Shown here one piece after another: positions 42,950-51,447 of a DNA stretch of 64,000 nucleotides; the stretch's first letter is position 1, and every line of letters starts with the position of its first letter. This DNA is from an uncultured Lachnospiraceae bacterium (GTDB taxonomy: Bacteria > Bacillota > Clostridia > Lachnospirales > Lachnospiraceae). The notes below the pieces were generated by a model. That model saw only the letters and a program-made list of their open reading frames with translations. It had not been told where the DNA came from and did not search any database. Location: assembly GCA_910577275.1 (NCBI GenBank), contig CAJTMW010000001.1:460608-524607 (forward strand), read 5' to 3'. The translations under genes were made by a program, and so were the position numbers.

Positions 42950-44278
42950 CTATTTTCTGACAAAGAAAGAATCAATGTTTTTCTTGATATCAACCGTTCT
43001 CATGGTCTTTAACATATATCCCGCAGGTTTTACGGACATGATTCTCTCAACGCTCTGCTGGTCCACTCTCCCTGTCAGGAAAATCACGGGAATATCCGCT
43101 ATTTTCCCTTCGGAACGAAGCATTTTAAGCGTCTGTATTCCGTCGCACTCCGGCATCTCCAAATCCAGCAGGATAAGGTCGGGCCTCTCCACCGTGACTG
43201 CCTTTAACGCCGCGGCTCCCGAATTGACCGAAGCAACCTTGTAATTTTTGTCAAGCAGCTTTTTGAGCCCCGCGCGCACGGCATTGGAGTCGTCCACCAC
43301 CAATATTTTCTTTTTACTGTCAGTATCCAGATATTTTTTGATTTCATCCATAGCATTCTGGGCGTTAATCGTCCGTCCGGCTTCGCTGCTCTCGGAAGAT
43401 GCCTTGAAAGAACAGAACACAAAATAACCGGCTTCCGTGCCAAATAAAAGGCTGCACTCAGGATTCACCTTTTCAAAAATCTCCTGAAACTGCCCGGCGG
43501 TCATCAGACTTTCCTCCACAACCTCCTGCTGCGCGCCGGAGGCAAAGCATGCTTTCACCCGTTTCAGGAACTGCCGTGAAATATATCTGGTTGCGTTGAC
43601 AACCACGTCGTCCACTTTATCAAACTGAATACCCAGCATCGCTCCCACTGTACCCGTAAGGAGCTGGTTTTCAAGAATAAAAATCGTTTCTCTCCGCTCG
43701 CCGCCCGGAATCTCGCAAACCAGGCGATAATAAATTCCCTTACCGAAATCTTCCCCTCTGTAATGCCCGTTTATCACCCTGGCATCCAGCATAAACATTT
43801 CCCGCATGGTTCTGATAATTGTTTTTTCCAGCGCGGCAATATCCTCCTCGGGAAGGAGTTCTTCCCATTTGCTTGGGATTCTGCCTGTGATGGCCTGGTC
43901 TTCCGTCAGCGTGTGCGCCGTCATCCATCCGATACATACGCCCAGAAAATGCCGGACGGCGTCCACAGAGTAATTCATATCCTCCAGCTCCCTCTCAAGA
44001 GCGGGAAGGGTTTTCAGCCGGAAATCTCTGTGTATACGCCTGTGCCTCTCATAGCCGCTGTAGCCCACAGACTTCATGTATTCCTCTTCTTCCGCAAAAT
44101 GCTTCATGGTATGGGACCTTAAATATTTAATCCCTTCCTCACATACCCAACGGCTTTTTACCTTGTGCTCGCTCACGGCAAGCAGCCTGTTCATAGTGGA
44201 AAAAAGCTGTTTATGCGCCTTGTCAACGATATCCACGCCGATATTAAATCTGTCCTGCCATTCCAGTCCGCTGCTCAT
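42950..44278 (-). CDS. Bacteriohemerythrin with central CheX-like region and C-terminal receiver domain
   Basis: A protein of 442 residues. Residues about 5-135 are hemerythrin, with the iron-ligand pattern seen in VDIVDKAHKQLF, LRSHTMKHFAEEEEYM, YERHRRIHRDF and MTAHTLTEDQA. Residues about 160-310 resemble CheC/CheX-type domains (NGHYRGEDFGKGIYYRLV, TGTVGAMLGIQFDKVDD); this is inference. Residues about 322-440 are a receiver (KILVVDDSNAVRAGL, LILLDLEMPECDGIQ). The start overlaps the GH43 gene end by 35 bp. It probably senses O2, NO or iron and feeds a phosphorelay. Confidence 0.85.
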   Translation of the reverse strand: MSSGLEWQDRFNIGVDIVDKAHKQLFSTMNRLLAVSEHKVKSRWVCEEGIKYLRSHTMKHFAEEEEYMKSVGYSGYERHRRIHRDFRLKTLPALERELEDMNYSVDAVRHFLGVCIGWMTAHTLTEDQAITGRIPSKWEELLPEEDIAALEKTIIRTMREMFMLDARVINGHYRGEDFGKGIYYRLVCEIPGGERRETIFILENQLLTGTVGAMLGIQFDKVDDVVVNATRYISRQFLKRVKACFASGAQQEVVEESLMTAGQFQEIFEKVNPECSLLFGTEAGYFVFCSFKASSESSEAGRTINAQNAMDEIKKYLDTDSKKKILVVDDSNAVRAGLKKLLDKNYKVASVNSGAAALKAVTVERPDLILLDLEMPECDGIQTLKMLRSEGKIADIPVIFLTGRVDQQSVERIMSVKPAGYMLKTMRTVDIKKNIDSFFVRK

Positions 44279-45833
44279 GCTGTTCCCCCCTTAATATATT
44301 ATGTGCATTTTCTAATTTGAACACTGAGAAATCCAGTACTCCGCTTCCCCTAAAACTAAAATACAGGGCATGGATACCGCTTACCGGTTCCGTTTTCCCG
44401 CAGACACGTATCCAGTCCTGCGCGTCCAGATTTATCGGAAGCTCTCCGACAACGTTTTCCGGGGTATCCACGGCTATCATAACTCTTCCGCCCGCTTTTC
44501 CCCTTACAAGCATCGTCACCTGCTCCATTCCGTCAAAGGTAAAATATTTGTATCCCATAACGCTTCCGTCTTTGATATTCTTAATATACTGAACGGGCTC
44601 CTCCCTGTCCTTTTCCGCAAGGCCGTCCGCCGGCTCAAAGTCCGGTACATCCTGGGTCAGATAGGGATAATCCTCTTTCATGACGTCGGGCATGGAAAGT
44701 ACCTGCTTTCCGCTACGGTTAATCTGACAGGCGATTGCCGCCGGGTATGTACCTGTTCCCTCCAAAGGCCCCTTATTTAATCCGCAGGAGGTCACCTCCG
44801 CCTGGGCAATCGCTCCCTTTTCGTCAAAGTAAATCTTTTCCGCACAGCCCTGCCTGCTGTAATTCGTCCGGTTTGTCTGCCTGTGATAAAAGACGTACCA
44901 CTGACCGGCGGCGCATTCGATTCCCCCATGGGTATTTCCCAGGCAGTTAAGGGGCTCGTCATCCTTACGCCCGTTTAAAAAGATATCTGCAATATCCACC
45001 AGCGTCCCCCCGAAACGATAGCCCCCGTCGGGCCTGTCGCTTACGGCATAGCACAGCTCATGGCTCCTGACGGAAGAATACACAAAGTAATATCTGCCGT
45101 TGATTTTTCTGATAGAGCTGGCTTCAAAAAAGGCGTGGCCGTCATACTCCGTCCCTTCCGCCTCATGGATATCAGGCAGAAGATGCTTCGGCTCTGTAGC
45201 CAGAGTAAGCATGTCCTCCTTAAGCGTCATCACCTGGGAGCCCTTTTCCGCATCAAAACACTCCTTATGCATCGGCGCATTTCCTGAATACAGATAAATC
45301 GTCTTGTCATCGTCAATAAAAATTCCGGGGTCGAACTGAATCAAATCGCCTTCCCTCTTTCCCAGCGCCGTCCCGTCCTCATGACGGACAAATCCCAGAA
45401 ATTCATATTTTCCCGCCGGTTTATCGCATACCGCGACGGCAATCTCCGGCAGATAATCCAGACAGTAATACAGATAGTATTTTCCGTCCAGCCCCCGCAC
45501 CACATCAGGCGCCCACATGGCATGAATGCCCGGCGGATTTAAGGAATTCTCCTTCACCTCAATCCCCGGCTTCACTTCAAAAGGCTGCGCGTCTGCCGGA
45601 ACATTCTGATTCCGCGGGTCCTGTTCCTTCCAGTAAATAATTCCTTCATACCGCCAGTCAGTCAAATAGTTGACATCCGCAGAGTAACAGACATAATCAT
45701 TCAGACAGAACTGCGCGCCGTCAAAGCGGTCGTGGCTGCCGTAGAGATAAATTCTGCCGTCAAACACATGAGGCTCCCCGTCCGGGACATATTCAAATGT
45801 CGGCATATAAGGGTTATAAACTTGCTTACTCAT
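44244..45833 (-). CDS. Glycoside hydrolase family 43 with C-terminal CBM6-like domain
   Basis: An enzyme of 529 residues, probably an arabinofuranosidase or xylosidase acting on plant polysaccharide fragments. The five-bladed propeller begins YNPYMPTFEYVPDGEPHVF (base Asp), with GIHAMWAPDVV and the acid in DGHAFFEASSIRKI. The C-terminal domain (about 410-525, VMGYKYFTFDGMEQVTMLV) is CBM6-like. No signal peptide is visible, so it acts inside the cell. It is not adjacent to a transporter; the next gene downstream is the hemerythrin gene. Confidence 0.9.
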   Translation of the reverse strand: MSKQVYNPYMPTFEYVPDGEPHVFDGRIYLYGSHDRFDGAQFCLNDYVCYSADVNYLTDWRYEGIIYWKEQDPRNQNVPADAQPFEVKPGIEVKENSLNPPGIHAMWAPDVVRGLDGKYYLYYCLDYLPEIAVAVCDKPAGKYEFLGFVRHEDGTALGKREGDLIQFDPGIFIDDDKTIYLYSGNAPMHKECFDAEKGSQVMTLKEDMLTLATEPKHLLPDIHEAEGTEYDGHAFFEASSIRKINGRYYFVYSSVRSHELCYAVSDRPDGGYRFGGTLVDIADIFLNGRKDDEPLNCLGNTHGGIECAAGQWYVFYHRQTNRTNYSRQGCAEKIYFDEKGAIAQAEVTSCGLNKGPLEGTGTYPAAIACQINRSGKQVLSMPDVMKEDYPYLTQDVPDFEPADGLAEKDREEPVQYIKNIKDGSVMGYKYFTFDGMEQVTMLVRGKAGGRVMIAVDTPENVVGELPINLDAQDWIRVCGKTEPVSGIHALYFSFRGSGVLDFSVFKLENAHNILRGEQHEQRTGMAGQI

Positions 45834-45875
45834 TTCCGCTTGTCTCCTTGTCAGTATTTCTCCATAGTTTTTCCT

Positions 45876-45905
45876 ATTATATCACTCTTTGCTTTGATAC
45901 AGCAA
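45876..45905 (-). promoter_or_regulatory. Promoter of the GH43 gene
   Basis: On the minus strand, -35 TTGCTG (45900-45905) and -10 TATAAT (45876-45881) have an 18-bp spacer. Confidence 0.55.
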
Positions 45906-45971
45906 GTTAAATTGGAGGAGAGGACGCTCAAAAAAGGAGGGGAGGTATCCTTCGTGGTGGAGGTGGCGGAC

Positions 45972-46124
45972 GCTCAAAGGTGGGGAGGTATCCTTCGTCG
46001 TCGCGCTCTCGCTCTATAAAAACGTAGCGGATGCCAGACTCGCGAGCTGCATGGCAGCTCGATACCTCGCCAGGCACCGACGTTTTTATAAGGACTCCTT
46101 AAGGATACCTCCCCTCCTTTGAGC
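45972..46124 (-). repeat. Hierarchical inverted-repeat element (family R2, copy A)
   Basis: 24-bp outer arms (45972-45995 and 46101-46124, one mismatch) start GCTCAAAGG. An 11-bp middle stem TATAAAAACGT/ACGTTTTTATA (46015-46025 and 46080-46090) and an inner 8-bp hairpin (46043-46050 with 46054-46061, loop ATG) lie inside. The spacers in copy B's sense read AAGGAGTCCT and GAGCGAGAGCGCGACGACG. An extra half copy of the outer arm lies at 45926-45952. Confidence 0.8.
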
Positions 46125-46306
46125 TGTCTCCGGCTCGCCGAATAACTATCATTTAGTGAATTTACTGTCTTTATTTAGCCTTATGTTCTGTAATTCGTTA
46201 TTTTATTGATTATAGTTGGGGTAACTGCATGATATAGCTTCAGAAATCTATATAATTTAGAACACTTTTATGGTGGATTTTACAATTTGGAAGCTACCGG
46301 TACACA

Positions 46307-46463
46307 GCTCAGAAGGATGTGCGTTTCCTCAAGGAGCCCTTATGAAAACGTCAGTACTTAACGAGGCCGGGGGCTGCTATGCAGTCCCCGGGCCGAGTTT
46401 AGTACTGCTACGTTTTCATAGAGCGAGAGCGCGGCGACGGAGGAAACGCACATCCTTCTGAGC
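46307..46463 (+). repeat. Hierarchical inverted-repeat element (family R2, copy B)
   Basis: Perfect 24-bp outer arms (46307-46330 and 46440-46463), starting GCTCAGAAGG. An 11-bp middle stem TATGAAAACGT/ACGTTTTCATA (46341-46351 and 46410-46420), AGTACT boxes and an inner GC-rich hairpin (46367-46391, loop TAT) lie inside. The spacers AAGGAGCCCT (10 nt) and GAGCGAGAGCGCGGCGACG (19 nt) match copy A in length and nearly in sequence, in opposite orientation. 46125-46306 between the copies is A/T rich and shows no gene. Confidence 0.8.
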
Positions 46464-46513
46464 GTCACCCTCACTCAAACCTCAAACCTCAATCCGCCAC
46501 CCTCTCCCAAACC

Positions 46514-49123
46514 TCAATCCGCCACCTTAAAGGAAACCCTCACCACAAACAAATCCGCGTCCGTCTCCCAGGAAAAGGCTCCGCCGCAGGCCTCCGTAAA
46601 GCTCTGGGCGATGGACAGCCCCAGACCGCTGCCGCCGTCCGTGCGGCTCTCGTCCCCTCTTATAAAACGCTCCGTAAAGTCCCTGTCCTTGGCAAGCTCC
46701 AACTGAGAGGTGTTCTTCACGCTGGCAACCGCCAGCTCCCCGTCCGTTTTCAGGGTCACGTACACCCGGGAACCGTCAAGGGAATATTTGATGGCATTCT
46801 GGAACAGGTTCTGGAATACCCGGTACATCCGCTGGCCGTCCGCCATAATCATTACTGCATTCTCCGGGATTTCCGTGCGGAAGGAAACCGCGCTTTTACT
46901 AATCTGTTCCTCCATGTCCGCCATGGTCTGGCGCAGGAGCTTTCCGAAGTCCAGCCTTTCCATGTGCATGGGCAGCTCCCCGGAGGCGGCCTTGCTCACC
47001 GCAAACACATCCTGCACCATGTTTTTCAGCCTCTGGGACTTTTCGTCCAGAATCGTCACATAATCCCTTACATGGTCGGGCAGTCCCTCCTCCTGCTTTA
47101 AAAACTGCACATAGCTGATAATGGAGGTCAGGGGCGTCTTGATGTCATGGGACACGTTGGCAATCAGCTCCACCTTCATCCGCTCGCTTTTCATCTGCTC
47201 GTCCACAGCCCTCGCCATGCCATGGCGGATATCCTCAAGCTGCGTCATAAGGCCGTCAAGGTCGTGGCCGGAAAAATCACCGCCGATATCCGTATAGTTG
47301 CCCTTTCGGATTTCTCCCACATTCAGCGCAAGTACCTCCAAATCCCTGGCCGTCTCCATATTTTTTCTGCCGACAGCATACGCCAGTATCAGGAAAACCG
47401 CGGTTCCCGACACGACCAGCAGTCCGATGATAACAGCGGCGGCGGTTCCGCTTATCCAGACAGCTTCATTTCCCCGGGCCGTCCTTCTTATGACGAGCAA
47501 AACAGCCATAAACACCGCATAGGCTGTGGCGCCGATAAAGAGAACCGCTCCCCGCACCGCCGCTTTCCGTGAAAGTGCCTGATTCAGATTTTTCATGGAG
47601 AAGGTTCTCCAAAGCCCGGCAATCAGCCCCTGCTTCCATATCTTTTTGTTGTGCCGTAAGTCGTTCCAGATAAAATAAACCGTCCAGAACAGCACAATCC
47701 AGAACAGCGGGGAAAGATTGCGCATTATCTCCCTGCCAAGCGCGAGTACGGTTTCCATGCCGTACTCATAATCGTAAGCTGCAACGATTTCTTCCCTCAG
47801 GCCGTATCCGTAACTGCTCCTTATCATAATGAAAGCCGCGGCGCACAGCGCGCCAAAAAGTAAAAGTACTTTGGCTTCCACCCAGATTTTTCCCTGAAAA
47901 CCAGCGATTCCAGGAAGCGCCTCCCGACGGCTTTTGCGGAAAAGAATCGATAAAAGAAGCAGGCCTATGCCAATCGTCAGACATACCGCCTCCCGAAACA
48001 ACGCTTTCCGACTGCTTTGACAGTTATAGTTCAACCAGTACAGGGCGTTGTCATACCGCCTTGAGCCCCCTTTTCCGTAAGCGCCCTCTGTGTAAATGAC
48101 CGGCTCCGCGGCCGCGGCAATACAGACTCTTGCTTTCTTTATGCTTTCATCCGCCGGAAAATTATAGTAGCCCGGAACGTACCACATACTCCCTTCATCT
48201 GCGCCGGTTCCCTCCCGGTAATAGCCGTCCCCGTAAACGTCAAGCTCCTGCCCGTCCTTTACGATTCTCACCTTTTCCCCGTCAAAATAAAGAAAGAAGT
48301 TATAGCCTGCAAGCTCTGTTCCATCAGCGGCCTTTCCTTCCAGCGCGGCCATGCCGCCCTCTGCCGAAAGAGCGTCCGAATTGGCATACAATACCTTTCC
48401 GTCACAGGAAACGGAGTAAAGCACATTTTTGTCTCCCTTAACGGTATCATGGTACTTCTGCGCAATTTCTTTTTTCTCCTCCTCCGACAGCTTCTTCCTG
48501 CCGAAAGCGTCGTAGCCCTCCTGGCTCTGCGCCCCATCTTCCGCCGCCTCATTCCGGCAAGCGGCAATCTCCTCCTCCAGCTCCTTCCGATAGGCTTCCA
48601 TCTCCTGCGCGGACATTATCCCCAGCTCATTGCTGTACGCCTCCGGATTTTCCTCCCTATCCTCCAGCATTTCCTGATAATTCTCCTGCAATGCGTCGAG
48701 CTCATCAAGGAGCGATTCCAGATTTGCAATCTGACTCTCCTTTTCCGCAATGTAATTCCGGTAATCGTCATAATATTTGTTGTCATAAGTATAATAATAA
48801 TCGTCGTCATAATCATAGCTATAGCCGTAATCCTCAGCCAGATAAGCATCGCCATAGTAAATGCCGTTGTCGTATACCCATGTGTTCTCCGGCACGCCTC
48901 CGGCGGCTATTGCCAGAAGGTTTTCAAGCCGGTCTCCGATATACCCCCGAAACCGCCCGCTTTCCTGATAATCATTTTCCAGTATTTCTCCCAGCTGCCA
49001 GAGCGCTGCTCCCCGGGGCTTATCCCTCATAAGCCCTGTAATGCCCCCCAGCGTCAGCGTAACGCCGAGAGCGAAAATCATAAAACTAATTGCCTTTTTC
49101 CTGTTTTTCCATTTTGTATCCAA
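46514..49123 (-). CDS. Large OmpR-system sensor histidine kinase with Tyr/Asp-rich external region
   Basis: A protein of 869 residues. A first membrane helix (about 12-31) is followed by a large extracytoplasmic domain (about 32-375). Near residues 95-125 it has a run of Tyr and Asp (YGYSYDYDDDYYYTYDNKYY), then a coiled coil. Five or so further helices (about 380-590), a linker, HisKA (LIANVSHDIKTPLTSIIS) and HATPase (FQNLFQNAIKYSLDGS, DGGSGLGLSIAQSFTEA) follow. It overlaps its response regulator gene by 38 bp. The last codons lie within an 18-bp direct repeat (46486-46503 and again at about 46509-46526). Confidence 0.9.
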   Translation of the reverse strand: MDTKWKNRKKAISFMIFALGVTLTLGGITGLMRDKPRGAALWQLGEILENDYQESGRFRGYIGDRLENLLAIAAGGVPENTWVYDNGIYYGDAYLAEDYGYSYDYDDDYYYTYDNKYYDDYRNYIAEKESQIANLESLLDELDALQENYQEMLEDREENPEAYSNELGIMSAQEMEAYRKELEEEIAACRNEAAEDGAQSQEGYDAFGRKKLSEEEKKEIAQKYHDTVKGDKNVLYSVSCDGKVLYANSDALSAEGGMAALEGKAADGTELAGYNFFLYFDGEKVRIVKDGQELDVYGDGYYREGTGADEGSMWYVPGYYNFPADESIKKARVCIAAAAEPVIYTEGAYGKGGSRRYDNALYWLNYNCQSSRKALFREAVCLTIGIGLLLLSILFRKSRREALPGIAGFQGKIWVEAKVLLLFGALCAAAFIMIRSSYGYGLREEIVAAYDYEYGMETVLALGREIMRNLSPLFWIVLFWTVYFIWNDLRHNKKIWKQGLIAGLWRTFSMKNLNQALSRKAAVRGAVLFIGATAYAVFMAVLLVIRRTARGNEAVWISGTAAAVIIGLLVVSGTAVFLILAYAVGRKNMETARDLEVLALNVGEIRKGNYTDIGGDFSGHDLDGLMTQLEDIRHGMARAVDEQMKSERMKVELIANVSHDIKTPLTSIISYVQFLKQEEGLPDHVRDYVTILDEKSQRLKNMVQDVFAVSKAASGELPMHMERLDFGKLLRQTMADMEEQISKSAVSFRTEIPENAVMIMADGQRMYRVFQNLFQNAIKYSLDGSRVYVTLKTDGELAVASVKNTSQLELAKDRDFTERFIRGDESRTDGGSGLGLSIAQSFTEACGGAFSWETDADLFVVRVSFKVAD

Positions 49124-49796
49124 TGCCCCACACCACCTTTAAATATTCTGGCTCTTTCGGATTCAGTTCCATTTTTTCACGAATGCGCCTGATATGCACC
49201 ATCACGGTATTCTCCGACGCAAAGGCTTCCTCCTCCCACACACGGCGGTAGATTTCCTCCGCCGGAAAGACACGTCCCGGGTTTCGCATGAAAAGCTCCA
49301 CGATTTTCGTCTCCGTTGCCGTAAGCTTCACCGCTTCCCCGTCCGCATAAAGGATTTTTTCTCCGGTGTTATAAAGCAGACGGCCGTTACGGATTTCGTC
49401 CGCCCTGTTTCCCGCATGGATGTCGCCGAGGCTGGTGTATCTGCGGAGATGGCTTTTTACCCGGGCTGCCAGCTCCTGCGGATTATAGGGCTTGGACACA
49501 TAATCGTCCGCCCCCATGGAAAGCCCTAACACCTTGTCGCTGTCCTCGCTCTTTGCGCTTAAGACGATGATTGGGATATTCTGCTTTTCCCTGATACGCA
49601 TGACTGCGGAAAGTCCGTCCAGCTTCGGCATCATCACATCGATGAGCACAAGCCTCACCGGTTTTGTGGAAAGAATATCCAGCGCCTGCAGACCGTCATA
49701 GGCTTTCAGTACCTCGTACCCCTCGCCCTCAAGCAATATGCTGATGGCCTTCACTATCTCTCTGTCGTCATCCACTACCAGTATACATTCTCCCAT
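49086..49796 (-). CDS. OmpR/PhoB family response regulator
   Basis: A protein of 236 residues: receiver (CILVVDDDREIVKAI, LVLIDVMMPKLDGLSAV, Lys in DYVSKPYNPQELA) and winged helix (about 140-232, LTATETKIVELFMRNPG and NTVMVHIRRIREKME). It pairs with the kinase gene that overlaps its end. Direct repeats 120 bp upstream suggest autoregulation. Confidence 0.93.
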   Translation of the reverse strand: MGECILVVDDDREIVKAISILLEGEGYEVLKAYDGLQALDILSTKPVRLVLIDVMMPKLDGLSAVMRIREKQNIPIIVLSAKSEDSDKVLGLSMGADDYVSKPYNPQELAARVKSHLRRYTSLGDIHAGNRADEIRNGRLLYNTGEKILYADGEAVKLTATETKIVELFMRNPGRVFPAEEIYRRVWEEEAFASENTVMVHIRRIREKMELNPKEPEYLKVVWGIGYKMEKQEKGN

Positions 49797-49919
49797 TGTC
49801 CCTTACCATGCCTTTCCCTCTGCTTTACAGCCCCAAAAGCGTCCAAAGTCTTTTCGCGTAAAACTGTACCCTTGAGCTGTTATCAGAATATAATGAAATA
49901 TTTACAAATTCCGGTGGGT

Positions 49920-49940
49920 GTTTCTTACAAGTTTCTTACA
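49920..49940 (-). promoter_or_regulatory. Candidate response-regulator box (direct repeats)
   Basis: TGTAAGAAAC occurs twice on the minus strand (49931-49940 and 49920-49929), 11 bp apart, upstream of the OmpR-type gene. An A/T-rich region with TATATT (49887-49892) follows. Confidence 0.5.
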
Positions 49941-49973
49941 TTCTTTATTTTATCACAACAAAAGGCATCTTAA

Positions 49974-50001
49974 AAGGCGCGTGGATTTTTCCACGCGCCT
50001 T
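49974..50001 (-). terminator. Intrinsic terminator of the GH5-GH78-symporter operon
   Basis: An 11-bp perfect stem AAGGCGCGTGG (49974-49984 with 49991-50001) is followed on the minus strand by TTTTAAGA, 15 bp past the symporter stop. Confidence 0.8.
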
Positions 50002-50015
50002 CCGCCGCATTGCCG

Positions 50016-51425
50016 TTACCTGTTTTCTTTCCGTTTCTCAAGCTCCTTTCTGATTTCCGGCAGCTTCGCCTCCAAATCAAATTTCATTGCGCAGACGAAC
50101 ATCACAAGAAACAGTAAGAAAGGAATGTAGATATTAAAGGCGTAAATCGCCTGACGCACGGCCGGTGTTGCCGCTGTCAGGGTCGCGTCGTAATGGGCAA
50201 TTGCAAGACACCACCCCACCACGGACGCCCCCAGGCCGTTTCCAACCTTTCCGCCGAACCCGGTAGCGCTCTGGGAACAGGCGACCATTCTGTTCCCATA
50301 CTTGAATGCGTTATAGTCGATTGCCATTGCCGTGGTGACGCCAAGCAGGCACATCATGGGAATATTGGCAAAGGAGCTGATACAGCCCAGAATGGTATTG
50401 TACCAGAAATGAGTCGGGTTAATCACACGCAGAAGGTTTGCCGCCATTCCAAGCAAAAAGCACACGCGCAGAGTTTTCACCACTCCCAGCTTCTTATTCA
50501 TAGGCCCCACCAGTATAAAACCGAGAATCGTCGGTATCATTCCCACCGCGCCGAGAATTGCCACCAGATTGTCATCGCCGTAAATCCATTTACAGTAGTA
50601 GGTTCCCGAGGAGTTGGCAAGGCCGTAGGTCACCTGAGACACCAGTCCCATAATCAGGGCAAGCACCCAGTATTTATTGCCAAACAGCTTTCCTACAGCC
50701 TCTGCAAGAGGCACCGCCTCCTCCGCATCCTCATCGCTCTGCGGCATTTGCAGAGCTGCAGTTTCATCGGAGACAGCCGTCTCCCTGCTCTTTTTATAAC
50801 AAAACAGAAGGCTGAGTAAAACCACAAGGGCAACCACCGCCGCAAATTTTATCCATGCGCTCTGCGTCCCGCCAAGAGCGTTGGTAACCGGAATCACGGC
50901 AAGCACAATCGCCATGCCGGGCACATAGCCGGCCAGCGCGCGGTAAACGCCCATCTTCCCCCGCTCCTCGGAGCTTTCCGTGCGCACCACCTGCAAGGAG
51001 GCGTAGGGAATTGCAATCGCCGTATAGACCACAGAGGTCATCAGCAGATTGGTAATCAGCAGATAGGCAATCTGCAACCCGCTGTTTCCGCCAGGCACGG
51101 TAAAAAGCATCAGTATCAGCGCCGCCGCGGGTACTGCCATCCTCAAAATCCACGGACGGTATCTTTCCCGCCCCGGTTTTGTGTGGTCGATAATATTTCC
51201 CATGATAATATCCGTAAAGGCATCAATAATCTTTGTAATCATGAATACCGTTGCCACCATACCGGCCGCCAGTCCCACCTTATCCGTATAAAAATAGGTA
51301 AGCTGTCCCACCATTCCGCTGATTGCGTTTAAGGCAAACTGCCCCATGGAATCGCCGAAATAATCGCTTCCTCTCATCACCTTCTGAATGCCGAACTGGT
51401 CTTTTCCCAGTGGTTTTTTTGCCAT
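50016..51425 (-). CDS. GPH-family (glycoside-pentoside-hexuronide) cation symporter
   Basis: A membrane protein of 469 residues with 12 helices. Family features are KIIDAFTDIIMGNIIDHTKPGRERYRPW-type sequence near residues 60-90 (KIIDAFTDIIMGN, then TKPGRERYRPWI) and the long central loop. Located 22 bp downstream of a GH78 gene, it probably imports rhamnose-containing oligosaccharides or glycosides for cytoplasmic hydrolysis. Confidence 0.92.
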   Translation of the reverse strand: MAKKPLGKDQFGIQKVMRGSDYFGDSMGQFALNAISGMVGQLTYFYTDKVGLAAGMVATVFMITKIIDAFTDIIMGNIIDHTKPGRERYRPWILRMAVPAAALILMLFTVPGGNSGLQIAYLLITNLLMTSVVYTAIAIPYASLQVVRTESSEERGKMGVYRALAGYVPGMAIVLAVIPVTNALGGTQSAWIKFAAVVALVVLLSLLFCYKKSRETAVSDETAALQMPQSDEDAEEAVPLAEAVGKLFGNKYWVLALIMGLVSQVTYGLANSSGTYYCKWIYGDDNLVAILGAVGMIPTILGFILVGPMNKKLGVVKTLRVCFLLGMAANLLRVINPTHFWYNTILGCISSFANIPMMCLLGVTTAMAIDYNAFKYGNRMVACSQSATGFGGKVGNGLGASVVGWCLAIAHYDATLTAATPAVRQAIYAFNIYIPFLLFLVMFVCAMKFDLEAKLPEIRKELEKRKENR

Positions 51426-51447
51426 CTTCTTTTCCTCCTCATATGAT

